A DNA stretch of 64,000 nt from Paenibacillus sp. 32O-W (GTDB taxonomy: Bacteria > Bacillota > Bacilli > Paenibacillales > NBRC-103111): NCBI RefSeq assembly GCF_007679495.1, contig NZ_VEGP01000027.1:1-64000 (forward strand), in the 5' to 3' direction. The notes below the pieces were generated by a model. The model ran no database searches, was not told where the DNA came from, and worked only from the letters and a program-made list of their open reading frames with translations. Positions within the stretch are counted from its first letter, which is position 1; every line of letters starts with the position of its first letter. The position numbers and the translations under genes are program-made. Positions 36,137 to 45,130 of the stretch are shown here, in pieces.

Positions 36137-36418
36137 ATGGTGGAACAGGGAAAAGTGAAACGTCAGGAAGTCAAGATGCTGAATCGGAAGCTGTTGGAAA
36201 TCTCCGGTGTGCTGAATGTGGAAAGCTTTGACAGCGAAGAGTTTCTACTCGAAACCGAATGCGGATTTCTTACGATCAAAGGCCAGAATCTGCATATTAA
36301 AAATCTCAGCTTGGAGCAAGGCCTTGTAGCGATTGAAGGCCTGGTCCATGCACTAGCTTATTTAGATTCAGGAACCCAGGGAAAATCTAAAGGTTTGTTC
36401 GGTAAACTGTTCAAGTGA
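36137..36418 (+). CDS. yabP: Sporulation protein YabP
   Basis: A 93-residue YabP family protein, made under sigma-E in B. subtilis and needed for efficient sporulation. It is small and beta-rich, with a LEISGVLNVESFDSEEFLLE core and TIKGQNLHIKNLSLEQG. ATG 36137 follows GGAGG at 36122-36126; GTG 36113 is an upstream in-frame option. No clear sigma-E promoter was found. The stop overlaps yabQ by four bases. Confidence 0.92.
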   Translation: MVEQGKVKRQEVKMLNRKLLEISGVLNVESFDSEEFLLETECGFLTIKGQNLHIKNLSLEQGLVAIEGLVHALAYLDSGTQGKSKGLFGKLFK

Positions 36419-36993
36419 CACTGCACGTCCAGTTTCTCACCATGGGTATGATGTTTGCCAGCGGAGTCGGTATGGGTATTCTATTTGAAACCTATCGCGT
36501 GCTGACTGGGCAGCTGCGCGCACCGCGCTGGCTTATTTCCATCCTTGACTTGGTCTATTGGAGCGTTATGACCGTACTGGTCTTTCGTGCCTTATATTTC
36601 AGCAATCAGGGTCAGCTTAGGCTGTTCGTATTCATCGGCCTGCTGGCAGGCGGCAGCTTCTATTGGGCCTTCTTGAGGGAAGGGACCGTATGGGTTATCC
36701 GTGCATTAATTCGATCGGTTCTATGGCTGGCCGGTTTGATTCGCAGACTGGTTGAGCTTATGATTGTCAAGCCGATTCAACTGCTTTATAAATGTTTAAT
36801 GATGGTTATCGGGTTTCTTATAGCAGTAGCTATATTCCTCTACAAAATTGTGGTAAAATTACTTTACCCTGTCCTGTTTATATTTATTCGTCCGTTGCTG
36901 TTTATTTGGAAGAAGATTCGTTGGCCGCAGTGGATAGCTAACGGTTGGCGAATCATCCGGCAGTTGTTTCAAAAATGGTTCCGAAAATCATAG
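36415..36993 (+). CDS. yabQ: Spore cortex biosynthesis protein YabQ
   Basis: A 192-residue membrane protein required for cortex formation in B. subtilis. Hydrophobic segments are seen at about 8-28, 43-62, 66-86, 95-110 and two longer ones at 120-165. It starts with GTG inside the yabP stop (GTGA), so translation is coupled. divIC follows after 15 bases. Confidence 0.92.
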   Translation: MTLHVQFLTMGMMFASGVGMGILFETYRVLTGQLRAPRWLISILDLVYWSVMTVLVFRALYFSNQGQLRLFVFIGLLAGGSFYWAFLREGTVWVIRALIRSVLWLAGLIRRLVELMIVKPIQLLYKCLMMVIGFLIAVAIFLYKIVVKLLYPVLFIFIRPLLFIWKKIRWPQWIANGWRIIRQLFQKWFRKS

Positions 36994-37008
36994 GAGGAAC
37001 ATTATTCC

Positions 37009-37335
37009 ATGGTACAGGCAAAAAATGCATCTAAGAAGAATACTTCCACAATCGGCGCTCGTCGGCGGATTCGTCTGTTGATGATCGTTGTTTGCTGTGT
37101 ATTGTTGTGGGCAGGCATAACGATCTTGGACCAATCGGATAAACTGGCTGAGAATTCAGCTAAACTTGTGACGCTCGAAACCAAACTGGCGGAAGTAGAG
37201 AAAATAAACGAGGAATCCAGAATGGAATTGGACCGTTTGAACGATCCGGAATACCAGGAAGAGAAGGCTCGTAAGGATCTTCAGGTTGCCCGAGAAGGCG
37301 AGACCGTATTTGATGTTGTGAAACCGGCCCCCTAG
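37009..37335 (+). CDS. divIC: Cell division protein DivIC (FtsB-like)
   Basis: A 108-residue bitopic membrane protein: a basic N-tail, one membrane segment at about 24-41 (LLMIVVCCVLLWAGITIL), then a coiled coil (about 45-85). DivIC joins FtsL and DivIB in the divisome trigger complex. GGAGGAAC precedes ATG 37009. It belongs to the yabP-yabQ-divIC run. Confidence 0.95.
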   Translation: MVQAKNASKKNTSTIGARRRIRLLMIVVCCVLLWAGITILDQSDKLAENSAKLVTLETKLAEVEKINEESRMELDRLNDPEYQEEKARKDLQVAREGETVFDVVKPAP

Positions 37336-37424
37336 ACCTTTGCCTTGTTGACCTCTAATTCCGCTTCATGTATAATCTCCATAGCCAGTCTTTTGAATTT
37401 TTTAAGGGAGGAACTTAATCATTT

Positions 37425-37907
37425 ATGGCAATTGAAGTGGGCACCAAGTTAGAAGGAAAGGTGACAGGGATAACTCACTTTGGAGCTTTCGTCGAGCTAC
37501 CAGAAGGAGGGACCGGCCTCGTTCACATCTCGGAGATAGCCGATAACTACGTCAAGGATGTTAACGATCATCTAAAGCTGGACGATAAAGTCCTCGTTAA
37601 GGTGATTAATGTCGATAAGGACGGCAAAATCGGTCTATCCATTAAGCAAGCTGTTGATAAGCCCCTGGCAGCTGAAAGGCCCGCTCGACCTGAACGACAT
37701 GGTGGGGGATCGTACGGGGATCGAAGAGAAGGCGGCGGAGGGTACCGCGGTCATGACCGAGGCGGACGCCCATTTAAACCTCCCATTGGCAAATCTTCCT
37801 TCGAGGATAAAATGATCAAATTTCTTAAAGATAGCGAAGAACGCATCTCGTCTCTTAAGAAGAACACGGAATCGAAGCGTGGAGGGAGAGGCGCAAGACG
37901 CGATTAA
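37425..37907 (+). CDS. yabR: S1 domain RNA-binding protein YabR
   Basis: A 160-residue protein with an S1 RNA-binding domain at residues 1-75 (GKVTGITHFGAFVELPEG, then GLVHISEIAD and KIGLSIKQ). Residues 80-115 are a Gly/Arg-rich low-complexity stretch and the C-terminus is helical and basic. It resembles general stress protein 13/YabR, which binds ribosomes or RNA. GGGAGGA precedes ATG 37425. Confidence 0.93.
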   Translation: MAIEVGTKLEGKVTGITHFGAFVELPEGGTGLVHISEIADNYVKDVNDHLKLDDKVLVKVINVDKDGKIGLSIKQAVDKPLAAERPARPERHGGGSYGDRREGGGGYRGHDRGGRPFKPPIGKSSFEDKMIKFLKDSEERISSLKKNTESKRGGRGARRD

Positions 37908-37922
37908 TATACGAAATTATGT

Positions 37923-37955
37923 CCGCAAGCCTGATTTATCGGGCTTGCGGTCTTG
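37923..37955 (+). terminator. Terminator after yabR
   Basis: CCGCAAGCC (37923-37931) pairs perfectly with GGCTTGCGG (37942-37950). The following T tract is interrupted, so strength is moderate. Confidence 0.75.
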
Positions 37956-38002
37956 TCTATTCGGGAGTTTCCCGAATTAAAATTATAAGTTGTCTCTACC
38001 GC

Positions 38003-38030
38003 TTGACTTCCATATACATCTTGGTATATA
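38003..38030 (+). promoter_or_regulatory. Promoter of tRNA-Met
   Basis: TTGACT (38003-38008) and TATATA (38025-38030) are 16 bases apart, 15 bases before the mature tRNA 5' end. Confidence 0.7.
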
Positions 38031-38044
38031 GTATTGCTTGTTAT

Positions 38045-38118
38045 GGCGGCGTAGCTCAGCTGGCTAGAGCGTACGGTTCATACCCGTGAGGTCGGGGGTT
38101 CGATCCCCTCCGCCGCTA
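38045..38118 (+). tRNA. tRNA-Met (anticodon CAT, elongator type)
   Basis: A full cloverleaf of 74 bases: acceptor GGCGGCG/CGCCGCT with G1-T72, D-arm GCTC/GAGC, anticodon stem TACGG/CCGTG around loop TTCATAC, and T-arm with TTCGATC. It matches the B. subtilis elongator tRNA-Met found at the same place between yabR and spoIIE. CCA is not encoded, so it must be added after transcription. The neighbouring tRNA-Glu of B. subtilis is missing. Confidence 0.97.
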
Positions 38119-38165
38119 TTGTTATTACTCCATTCCGACAGTATGGAGACCGATAATCGGAAAAT

Positions 38166-38206
38166 AGAGGCATCCGCGAGAATGCTTCTCTTTTTTACCA
38201 TTTTTT
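38166..38206 (+). terminator. Terminator after tRNA-Met
   Basis: AGAGGCAT (38166-38173) pairs with ATGCTTCT (38182-38189), one G-T, followed by six T at 38191-38196 and a second T run. Confidence 0.75.
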
Positions 38207-38337
38207 ACCACAAAGGAATCTTTAAGTTCTTACCGTTTTAATACGATGAAGAACAAGGATTCCTATTGGCATAGAAAGCTACCTTTAAAACCGGGTTATT
38301 CGACTTCGAAAAGGCTTCGTTTTAGAAGCTTTTTTTA
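38205..38337 (+). repeat. Diverged single copy of the structured hairpin element
   Basis: Same order of parts as the array at 6833: TTACCAC, outer helix AGGAATC/GATTCCT (38214-38220 with 38258-38264), inner helix GTTCTT/AAGAAC (38226-38231 with 38249-38254), then ATTGGCAT and GAAAGCT. Helix sequences differ from the array but pairing is kept. GAAAGCT (38274-38280) can pair with AGCTTT (38327-38332), or that arm can join a terminator hairpin AAGGCTTC/GAAGCTTT (38311-38318 with 38325-38332) followed by T. The rest of the 38119-38591 gap holds no gene. Confidence 0.7.
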
Positions 38338-38488
38338 TTTTTTTCAATGCGAAGACTTCGACACGAACGCTCGGCAAGTTCGGCACCATCCCTCGCCTAA
38401 AAATGGCAAAGGCTACTATGAACCCGCAGGATTAGGGAAAGCCGACGCTGTTTTTTCGCACAAAACGGGATAGGTCGGGAAGGTTTTT

Positions 38489-38553
38489 GTCGGAAATTTT
38501 TTTGAATCTACCTTCTCATTCTGACAAACTTCCTGATAGATTCTTTCTATAAT
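38489..38553 (+). promoter_or_regulatory. Candidate Spo0A-activated promoter of spoIIE
   Basis: CTGACA (38521-38526) and TATAAT (38548-38553) are 21 bases apart, the abnormal spacing known for B. subtilis spoIIE and spoIIG. A near-match to the Spo0A box (TGTCGGA, 38488-38494) and TTCTGACA overlapping the -35 are placed as expected. Binding is inferred. Confidence 0.6.
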
Positions 38554-38591
38554 AGAGGACACAAGAAAACCGGTTAGGTGGTGTCCGATCT

Positions 38592-41084
38592 ATGCAAAAG
38601 CAATCTGGTGTACAAGGGGTGAAGGGCCATTGCTCTTCATGGGTGAAGCAGGTTAAAGAAAACACAGGCAAGAGATTGGCCGATAGCCGTATCATTCAGG
38701 CCTGGATGGTGAAACGATGGGCCGTGCTGCTTGTCGTCATTGCTTTCTTGTTGGGAAGAGCGACGATTCTCGATGAACTTTCTCCTTTCGCCCTTGCTTA
38801 TTTCGCCGTCTTCTATTATCTCCGCAAAGATTTGCTTCATTGGGTCGGAGTGGCGTTATGCGCGGGAAGCTTATTATCCGCACACGGCAGCGCAGGATAC
38901 ATCGTGGCCCAGATGCTGGTATTTCTCCTTATTCAAAAAGGGCTGGAGAAATATGAGAAAGCCGAGCTTTCTTATGTACCGCTATTGGTATTTATGACCG
39001 GGTTCTCCGTCAAATTGTTCAGCCATCTGGTAGCGGCCAATCTATCTTGGTATACGTTGATGATGACCGGAATTGAATCGACATTAAGCTTGATTCTTAC
39101 GCTTATATTCATCCAGGCGGTTCCCGTGTTTACGATTGCGAGAAAGAAGCATGGGCTCAAGACGGATGAAATAATTTGTCTGATCATACTGCTCGCATCC
39201 GTCATGACGGGAACGGTGGGCTGGGTAATTGGAAACGTAACGGTAGAGCATGTCCTGTCAAGATACTTGATCTTGTTGTTTGCTCTGGTGGGAGGAGCGC
39301 CCCTGGGGGCTTCTGTCGGTGTGGTAACTGGCCTCATTCTCAGCTTGGCGAATGTAAACGCTATTTACCAGATGAGTTTGCTTGCTTTCGCAGGAATGCT
39401 TGCCGGGCTCATGAAGGAAGGCGGGCGCTTGGCCGTGGCGCTGGGCATGCTCATTGGTTCGTCCATTCTTTCCATCTACATCGGGGACCAGACAGCTTTT
39501 CTCCAATCCACCTGGGAATCCGCGGCGGCGGTCGTTCTGTTCTTGCTCACGCCTAAGAGTATCGTCTATACATTGGCAACTTATATTCCGGGAACCCAGG
39601 AAAATATGAAGTCCCATTATGATTATGCCAGAAGGGTCCGGGATATTACGGCCGAAAGGGTGCAGCAGTTCTCCGAAGTATTCCGCCAGCTGTCCCGCAG
39701 CTTTAAACAGCTGACGACAGAAGGCTATTCGGCTAACCGTGAAGGGGAAGTGGAGCATTTCATGAGTGCCGTATCGCAGAAATTTTGTACCAATTGCGGC
39801 AAGCGGGATGCTTGCTGGAGCCGTGATTTTGCCAAAACCTATACATTTATGACGGAAATGATGACCGCCATTGATAAGAATGAAGCCCCTGCCAAGCGGG
39901 ATATCCCGAAGGAATGGACTCGCGCCTGCATTAAAACGGAGCGGGTGCTGAACACAATGCTTCATGAATATCAGCTCTACAAAAATAATTTGCACTGGAA
40001 AAAACAAATACTGGAGAGCCGGCAGCTTGTAGCGGATCAATTAACAGGCGTATCTCAGGTCATGGAAGATTTGGCCAAGGAAATCAAAAGGGAGGGTCAG
40101 GAGCTATTTTTGCAGGAGGAGCAGATCCGCAGCGCTTTGGAAGAACTGGGGTTGTCGATTCACAGTATTGATATTATAAATCTTGAGGAAGGAAATGTTG
40201 AAATTGAGGTGGTGCATCAATATTTAAAAGGCTATGATGAATGCCGCAAGATTGTCGCTCCTCTATTATCAGACATTATTGGCGAAAATATAGCGGTTAA
40301 GAGAGAAAGACCGTCCGAAAGGGGAGAAGGCTACTATACGGTTATGTTCGGGTCCGCCAAGGAATATGAGGTCGAGACGGGTATTGCCGGAGCGGCCAAA
40401 GGAGGGGATTTGCTGTCCGGGGACAGCTTCAGCACCGTGGAGTTGGGAAATGGAAAGTTTGCGGTTGCTCTAAGCGATGGAATGGGCAACGGCGAGCGGG
40501 CCCGGGCGGAGAGCAGCACGGCTCTCAATATTTTGCAGCAGCTTCTGCAGTCGGGCATGGACGAGAAGCTGGCGATCAAATCGGTCAATTCGGTCTTGAT
40601 GCTTCGCTCGCCGGACGAAATTTTCGCTACGGTGGACATGGCTTTGATCGATTTGTACAGCGCGCAAACGACATTTATGAAGATAGGCTCGACCCCCAGC
40701 TTTATTAAGCGGGATAATGAAGTGATTTCCATCATGGCAAACAATCTGCCGGTAGGAATTTTGCAGGAAATTGATGTCGATCTCGTCAGCGTTCAGCTGA
40801 AGCCGGGTGACGTTCTAATTATGATGACGGATGGTATTTATGATGCTCCCGGATATGCGGTTAACAAGGAGCTATGGATGAAACGGGTCATTCAGGAGAT
40901 GGATTTGTCCGATCCGCAGGAATTTGCAGATTGCCTGCTGGAGAGAATCGTACGCTATCAGCAAGGGGACATTGCCGATGACATGACGGTTATCGTTGCC
41001 AAAATAGAGCGCTTCCAGCCGGAGTGGGCTACCTTTAGCTGGCCCGGTGTTTCCCGCATCGAGCGCCCCAAGGTGGTGAGTTAA
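38592..41084 (+). CDS. spoIIE: Stage II sporulation protein E (PP2C phosphatase)
   Basis: SpoIIE (830 residues) dephosphorylates SpoIIAA to release sigma-F in the forespore and takes part in polar septation. Residues 40-335 hold about ten membrane segments; a central FtsZ-interaction region follows; the C-terminal PP2C domain (about 600-820) has the metal-binding Asp residues in ALSDGMGNG, MMTDGIYDAPG and DDMTVIVAK. GGTGGTG precedes the ATG. Upstream sequence resembles a Spo0A-dependent promoter. Confidence 0.97.
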   Translation: MQKQSGVQGVKGHCSSWVKQVKENTGKRLADSRIIQAWMVKRWAVLLVVIAFLLGRATILDELSPFALAYFAVFYYLRKDLLHWVGVALCAGSLLSAHGSAGYIVAQMLVFLLIQKGLEKYEKAELSYVPLLVFMTGFSVKLFSHLVAANLSWYTLMMTGIESTLSLILTLIFIQAVPVFTIARKKHGLKTDEIICLIILLASVMTGTVGWVIGNVTVEHVLSRYLILLFALVGGAPLGASVGVVTGLILSLANVNAIYQMSLLAFAGMLAGLMKEGGRLAVALGMLIGSSILSIYIGDQTAFLQSTWESAAAVVLFLLTPKSIVYTLATYIPGTQENMKSHYDYARRVRDITAERVQQFSEVFRQLSRSFKQLTTEGYSANREGEVEHFMSAVSQKFCTNCGKRDACWSRDFAKTYTFMTEMMTAIDKNEAPAKRDIPKEWTRACIKTERVLNTMLHEYQLYKNNLHWKKQILESRQLVADQLTGVSQVMEDLAKEIKREGQELFLQEEQIRSALEELGLSIHSIDIINLEEGNVEIEVVHQYLKGYDECRKIVAPLLSDIIGENIAVKRERPSERGEGYYTVMFGSAKEYEVETGIAGAAKGGDLLSGDSFSTVELGNGKFAVALSDGMGNGERARAESSTALNILQQLLQSGMDEKLAIKSVNSVLMLRSPDEIFATVDMALIDLYSAQTTFMKIGSTPSFIKRDNEVISIMANNLPVGILQEIDVDLVSVQLKPGDVLIMMTDGIYDAPGYAVNKELWMKRVIQEMDLSDPQEFADCLLERIVRYQQGDIADDMTVIVAKIERFQPEWATFSWPGVSRIERPKVVS

Positions 41085-41113
41085 TAAAGGAGAGACTCAA
41101 GTAATCATGCTGA

Positions 41114-41150
41114 ACGAAAGACCTGCAAATCGGCAGGTCTTTCGTCATTT
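41114..41150 (+). terminator. Terminator after spoIIE
   Basis: A perfect 13-bp stem, ACGAAAGACCTGC (41114-41126) with GCAGGTCTTTCGT (41133-41145). The T tract is short, so some readthrough is possible. Confidence 0.75.
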
Positions 41151-41323
41151 TAAAAAAAGAGAGATCTACTCCCTATTTTTTTATCCTGCCTCCTATATTT
41201 ACTTACATTAGATATGAGCTTGCTTTAACCCCTCTCCGTATAAAGTCTAGCAAACGGGCAACACTGGTTAATAGGTTGGTAGAAGCAGCCATTCTACTTT
41301 ATTCAAATCAGGGGAGGGGCATG

Positions 41324-42088
41324 ATGAAACAGATTATTTTGATCACGGACGGTTGCTCGAATGTTGGTATAAGCCCTGTCGCAGCAGCGGCCAGAGCTTT
41401 GGCCGAGGGGATCGTGGTGAATGTTATCGGAGTGATTGACGAAGGGGAAACCGGTCATTACGGAATAGAAGAAATCAACGACATCGCCCGGGCTGGAGGG
41501 GGCTTAAGCCGTATGGTCGTGCCAAGTATGGTGGCTCAGACGATGCAGATGATGACCCGCAAGACGATGCTGCATACGATTCACGATGCCGTCAATCATG
41601 AGCTCAAGCAGATTGTCGGACCCGGAGCCGCTTTGGAAAAGCTGCATCCCGAACAGCGCTCCCAGGTTGTGCAGGTGATCGACGACCTCGCGGAAACGTC
41701 GGAGATGAAGGTGGCGCTGTTGGTGGATGCCAGCGCCAGCATGAAGCCCAAGCTGGAGACGGTAAGAGAAGCGATCGGCGATCTTATGCTAAGTATGCAG
41801 GCTCGTAAAGGGAAAAGCGAAATCGCCGTGTTTCATTTTCCGGATGCGAAAGGACAGAGGGAAGTGTGCATGGACATGGATTGGACCACCCGGCTTGCAA
41901 ATGTACGCGATTTATTTTATAAAATAAACATGAAAGGTACGACTCCCACCGGCCCCGCCCTGCTCCATGTTATCCGTTTTCTGTCTGGAGAGCGTAACGG
42001 CGAAATGGATGGTGGAGAACCGGCTGCGGGAATAACCCATTCCCGGCAGCCGGGCAAGGACGGGATGCTGAGTGACTACGTCGTCTGA
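41324..42088 (+). CDS. yabS: VWA-domain protein (YabS-like)
   Basis: A 254-residue protein with a von Willebrand A-like fold. The N-terminal part has ILITDGCSNVGISP (residues 5-18); a second VWA-like segment with the metal site VDASASMKPKLE starts near residue 141 and TTPTGPAL near 208. B. subtilis YabS, adjacent to the kinase gene yabT, is similar; its role is not well known. ATG 41324 or 41321 follows GGGGAGGGG. It overlaps the kinase gene by 17 bases. Confidence 0.85.
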   Translation: MKQIILITDGCSNVGISPVAAAARALAEGIVVNVIGVIDEGETGHYGIEEINDIARAGGGLSRMVVPSMVAQTMQMMTRKTMLHTIHDAVNHELKQIVGPGAALEKLHPEQRSQVVQVIDDLAETSEMKVALLVDASASMKPKLETVREAIGDLMLSMQARKGKSEIAVFHFPDAKGQREVCMDMDWTTRLANVRDLFYKINMKGTTPTGPALLHVIRFLSGERNGEMDGGEPAAGITHSRQPGKDGMLSDYVV

Positions 42089-42992
42089 GATGGAGTTTAT
42101 ACAAGGGACGCCGATCATTGGCAAGTGGAAGCGAAATACGTACGTGGTGGAGAGAAAGCTCGGGGAAGGAGCGAACGGCAAGGTTTACCTGGTTCGCCGG
42201 GACCGCTGCTGGTATGCTTTGAAGCTGGGCTTCAATGCCGTTGATTTGCAATCCGAGATCAACATGATCCGGAAGCTGTCGCAGGCCCCCGGCGATTTCC
42301 GCAACTTCTTCGTCGATGCGGATGATGCCGAACATGCCGGGCAGGTCTATTCCTTCTATGTAATGAGATATGTCCGGGGAGACCCTCCGGATGTATTTCT
42401 GAAGAATTCCGGAAGGGAATGGATGCAAGTGATCGGGCTTCACCTGCTGAGGAAGCTCGTTGACCTCCATCGGCAAGGGTTTGTCTTCGGCGATTTGAAG
42501 CTGGAGAACGTGTTGGTATCCCGGTACGGTGAAGTAGAGCTGATTGATTTTGGCGGTGTAACCGTCATGGGGAACGGGGTCAAGCAGTTTACCGAGGTTT
42601 ATGACCGCGGTTATTGGAACGGCGGGAGCCGGAAGGCGGATGATGGATACGACTTGTTCTCGTTCGCTATTCTTTGCATGAGATTGCTTGGAGGGCACAA
42701 CAGCTGCATTACTCCCCAACTCATTCCCCAGAACCGGAACATCGATGTGCTGCTGGAAGAACTGGATAACCCTGCATATTCCGGGTACGAGGATTTCGTG
42801 CGAAGATCGCTCATCGGGGAGTTCCGCTCCTCCGAAGAAGCTTTCGCGGAGTGGAAAGCACTGCCGATTTCCGCCATGGCATCCCCGAACAAGGCCCTTG
42901 GCTTGCCTCCGGGTGCAGGACATTGGGTAGCCTGCAGCTTCGCCGCATCCCTTCTTATATTTGGATTGGCGCTATATTTTGTCTGGTCCTGA
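42072..42992 (+). CDS. yabT: Ser/Thr protein kinase YabT-like
   Basis: A 306-residue Hanks-type kinase with a C-terminal membrane anchor (about 285-304). Visible motifs: glycine loop GEGANG (31-36), K51, catalytic GDLKLEN (140-146; the HRD triad reads FGD) and DFG (159-161). The activation region after DFG is short. B. subtilis YabT acts at the spore septum and phosphorylates RecA and others. GTG 42072 overlaps yabS; ATG 42090 is an alternative. Confidence 0.88.
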   Translation: MTTSSEMEFIQGTPIIGKWKRNTYVVERKLGEGANGKVYLVRRDRCWYALKLGFNAVDLQSEINMIRKLSQAPGDFRNFFVDADDAEHAGQVYSFYVMRYVRGDPPDVFLKNSGREWMQVIGLHLLRKLVDLHRQGFVFGDLKLENVLVSRYGEVELIDFGGVTVMGNGVKQFTEVYDRGYWNGGSRKADDGYDLFSFAILCMRLLGGHNSCITPQLIPQNRNIDVLLEELDNPAYSGYEDFVRRSLIGEFRSSEEAFAEWKALPISAMASPNKALGLPPGAGHWVACSFAASLLIFGLALYFVWS

Positions 42993-43024
42993 CCTTCTTG
43001 CCCGCCGAAAGGAAAGAGTGCATA

Positions 43025-44443
43025 ATGGAGCTTATCCGCAGAGTGGAAGACAAGATTAATAAGGAACGATGGTTTGATCCAGGAGAACGCATAGTTGTCG
43101 CGGTATCGGGCGGTCCCGATTCGGTCGCGCTGCTGCATCTCCTGTTTCTGCTTTCTAAGCGGCACGGCTGGAAGCTTCTGGTGGGCCATGTCAACCATCA
43201 GTTTCGCGAAGAATCGGAGGAAGAAGCTGAATTTGTCCAAGAGTGGGCGGCTTCACTCGGCTTGCCCTGCAAGGTTGGAGTGATCAATGTGCCCCGTTAT
43301 ATAGAAGAAACTGGGGATAACCCGCAGAACGCAGCCAGGGAGCAGCGCTACCGGTTTCTGACCTCCATTGCGAGGGAATTCGGGGCCCGCAAACTGGCGC
43401 TGGGACATCATGCGGACGATCAGGCGGAAACCGTGCTGATGAGGCTGATTCGCGGAACGGGTCCGTCTGGGCTTGCGGGCATACCTGCCGCCAATACGAT
43501 GGATGGCGTCGAGCGGATACGCCCTCTGCTCGAAGTGTACAAGGCCGAGCTGGTGAATTACTGTACGGAGCATCATCTGACCTATTATGTCGACCGCAGC
43601 AACGAAGAACGCAAATATGCCCGGAATCGGGTCCGGTTGGACGTCATCCCGGAGCTGACGAAGTATAATCCGCAATTTGTAGAATCACTCAATCGTCTGT
43701 CCTTAATGATCCGGGAAGAGGACGATTACATGGATCGGGAAACCGCCGCGGCATATAAACGCATCGTCCGCTCCACCCCGGAAAACGGCGAAATATCATT
43801 TTCCAGAAAAGAGTTCATAAGTTTACATGTTGCTTTACAAAGGCGTTTGATTAAACTAATATTAAATTATCTCAATTTTTGTGCGGATTCCGTTGAATTT
43901 ACGGGCGTGGAATTGCTGCGAGAGGCGATTTTACAGGAGCGGAGCTCCACTCTTACCTTGGAAGCAGGCGACCGGATCCGCTTTTTTAAAGAATACGACC
44001 GGATCGGGTTTGTGCGGAACTATTCACCTTCCCGCCCGTTCCATTACCCTGTAGAGCTGAACCGGAGCTCGCTGTACTTGCCCGAATCGGGCATGTCTAT
44101 GGAGTATTTCATTACCCGTTCTTGTGAAGATTGTCACGGCTTTGGACAGAGGACCAGGGATTGCGCGATGTTCGACCTGGATCTGCTGGAGCTGCCGTTG
44201 ACGGTCCGAAGCCGGCTAGCCGGCGACAGGATGCAGGTTCTTGGTTTAAACGGTTCTAAAAAGGTAAAAGATATTTTCATCGATGCTAAAATTTCTCCAA
44301 GGGAACGGGATCGTGTTCCTTTAGTCGTCGATGGGGCCGGTCGGATTATATGGATACCAGGAATTAAACGATCCGAGCATGCTGTTGTGACGAACCGGAC
44401 CGCCCGATACTTATATATGAAGGTTACCCGGGAATCCACTTAA
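43025..44443 (+). CDS. tilS: tRNA(Ile)-lysidine synthase
   Basis: TilS converts the wobble C of tRNA-Ile(CAT) to lysidine, giving AUA decoding. The 472-residue protein has the PP-loop VSGGPDSVA at residues 28-36, GHHADDQAETVLMRL near 135, and C-terminal TilS domains. ATG 43025 follows AAAGGAAAG; a much longer in-frame start reaches back into yabT and is rejected. hpt and ftsH follow in the standard order. Confidence 0.95.
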   Translation: MELIRRVEDKINKERWFDPGERIVVAVSGGPDSVALLHLLFLLSKRHGWKLLVGHVNHQFREESEEEAEFVQEWAASLGLPCKVGVINVPRYIEETGDNPQNAAREQRYRFLTSIAREFGARKLALGHHADDQAETVLMRLIRGTGPSGLAGIPAANTMDGVERIRPLLEVYKAELVNYCTEHHLTYYVDRSNEERKYARNRVRLDVIPELTKYNPQFVESLNRLSLMIREEDDYMDRETAAAYKRIVRSTPENGEISFSRKEFISLHVALQRRLIKLILNYLNFCADSVEFTGVELLREAILQERSSTLTLEAGDRIRFFKEYDRIGFVRNYSPSRPFHYPVELNRSSLYLPESGMSMEYFITRSCEDCHGFGQRTRDCAMFDLDLLELPLTVRSRLAGDRMQVLGLNGSKKVKDIFIDAKISPRERDRVPLVVDGAGRIIWIPGIKRSEHAVVTNRTARYLYMKVTREST

Positions 44444-44496
44444 TGAGATCAGTATGTACGCATTCGTTTTTTCATAGTATAAAGTAGGAGGTTTCA

Positions 44497-45042
44497 TTGT
44501 TGCATAACGACATAAAGGAAGTGCTGTACACCGAGCAGCAGCTCGAGCAGAAGGTGCAGGAGCTTGGCCGCAAAATTAGCGAGGATTACCAGGGCCGCAA
44601 CTTGTTCGTCATCTGTGTTCTGAAGGGCGCATTTATTTTTATGGCCGATCTTGTCAAACATATTACTGTACCGCTTGAGCTTGATTTCATGGCGGTGTCC
44701 AGCTACGGGCAATCGACTAAATCATCAGGGGTTGTCAAGATTATTAAAGACCTGGATGTACCGCTGGATGGCCGTGATGTCCTCATTGTCGAAGACATTA
44801 TCGATAGCGGCTTGACCCTGAGCTATCTCATCGACATTCTGGAGAGAAGAAATGCTCATTCCGTTTCGGTGGTCGCCCTGTTCGACAAGCCCGCGCGGAG
44901 AACGGTCGAGTTAACGCCGGATTATACAGGATTTACCCTGCCGGACGAATTTATAGTCGGGTACGGGTTGGATTACGCGGAGAAATACCGGAACCTGCCT
45001 TATGTCGGCATCTTAAAAGAAGAAGTATACTCTAAAGCTTAG
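44497..45042 (+). CDS. hpt: Hypoxanthine phosphoribosyltransferase
   Basis: A 181-residue purine-salvage enzyme making IMP/GMP from hypoxanthine/guanine and PRPP. The PRPP motif VLIVEDIIDSGLTL is near residue 94 and the YGLDYAEKYRNLPYVG end is conserved. It starts with TTG at 44497 or 44500 behind GTAGGAGG. In B. subtilis this protein pairs with TilS, and the gene order tilS-hpt-ftsH is kept. Confidence 0.96.
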   Translation: MLHNDIKEVLYTEQQLEQKVQELGRKISEDYQGRNLFVICVLKGAFIFMADLVKHITVPLELDFMAVSSYGQSTKSSGVVKIIKDLDVPLDGRDVLIVEDIIDSGLTLSYLIDILERRNAHSVSVVALFDKPARRTVELTPDYTGFTLPDEFIVGYGLDYAEKYRNLPYVGILKEEVYSKA

Positions 45043-45130
45043 GCTGCGAAGTCAATATTACGCTCTATTGTGAAGCCGAGACCTGCTGTGGTAAAATAAA
45101 ACAAGTGTGCCGCTTGAGAGGAGGTAGGGG

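Noticed and set aside
38246-38473. 75-codon open frame after tRNA-Met
   Set aside because: It overlaps the structured hairpin copy and has no ribosome site or homology signal.
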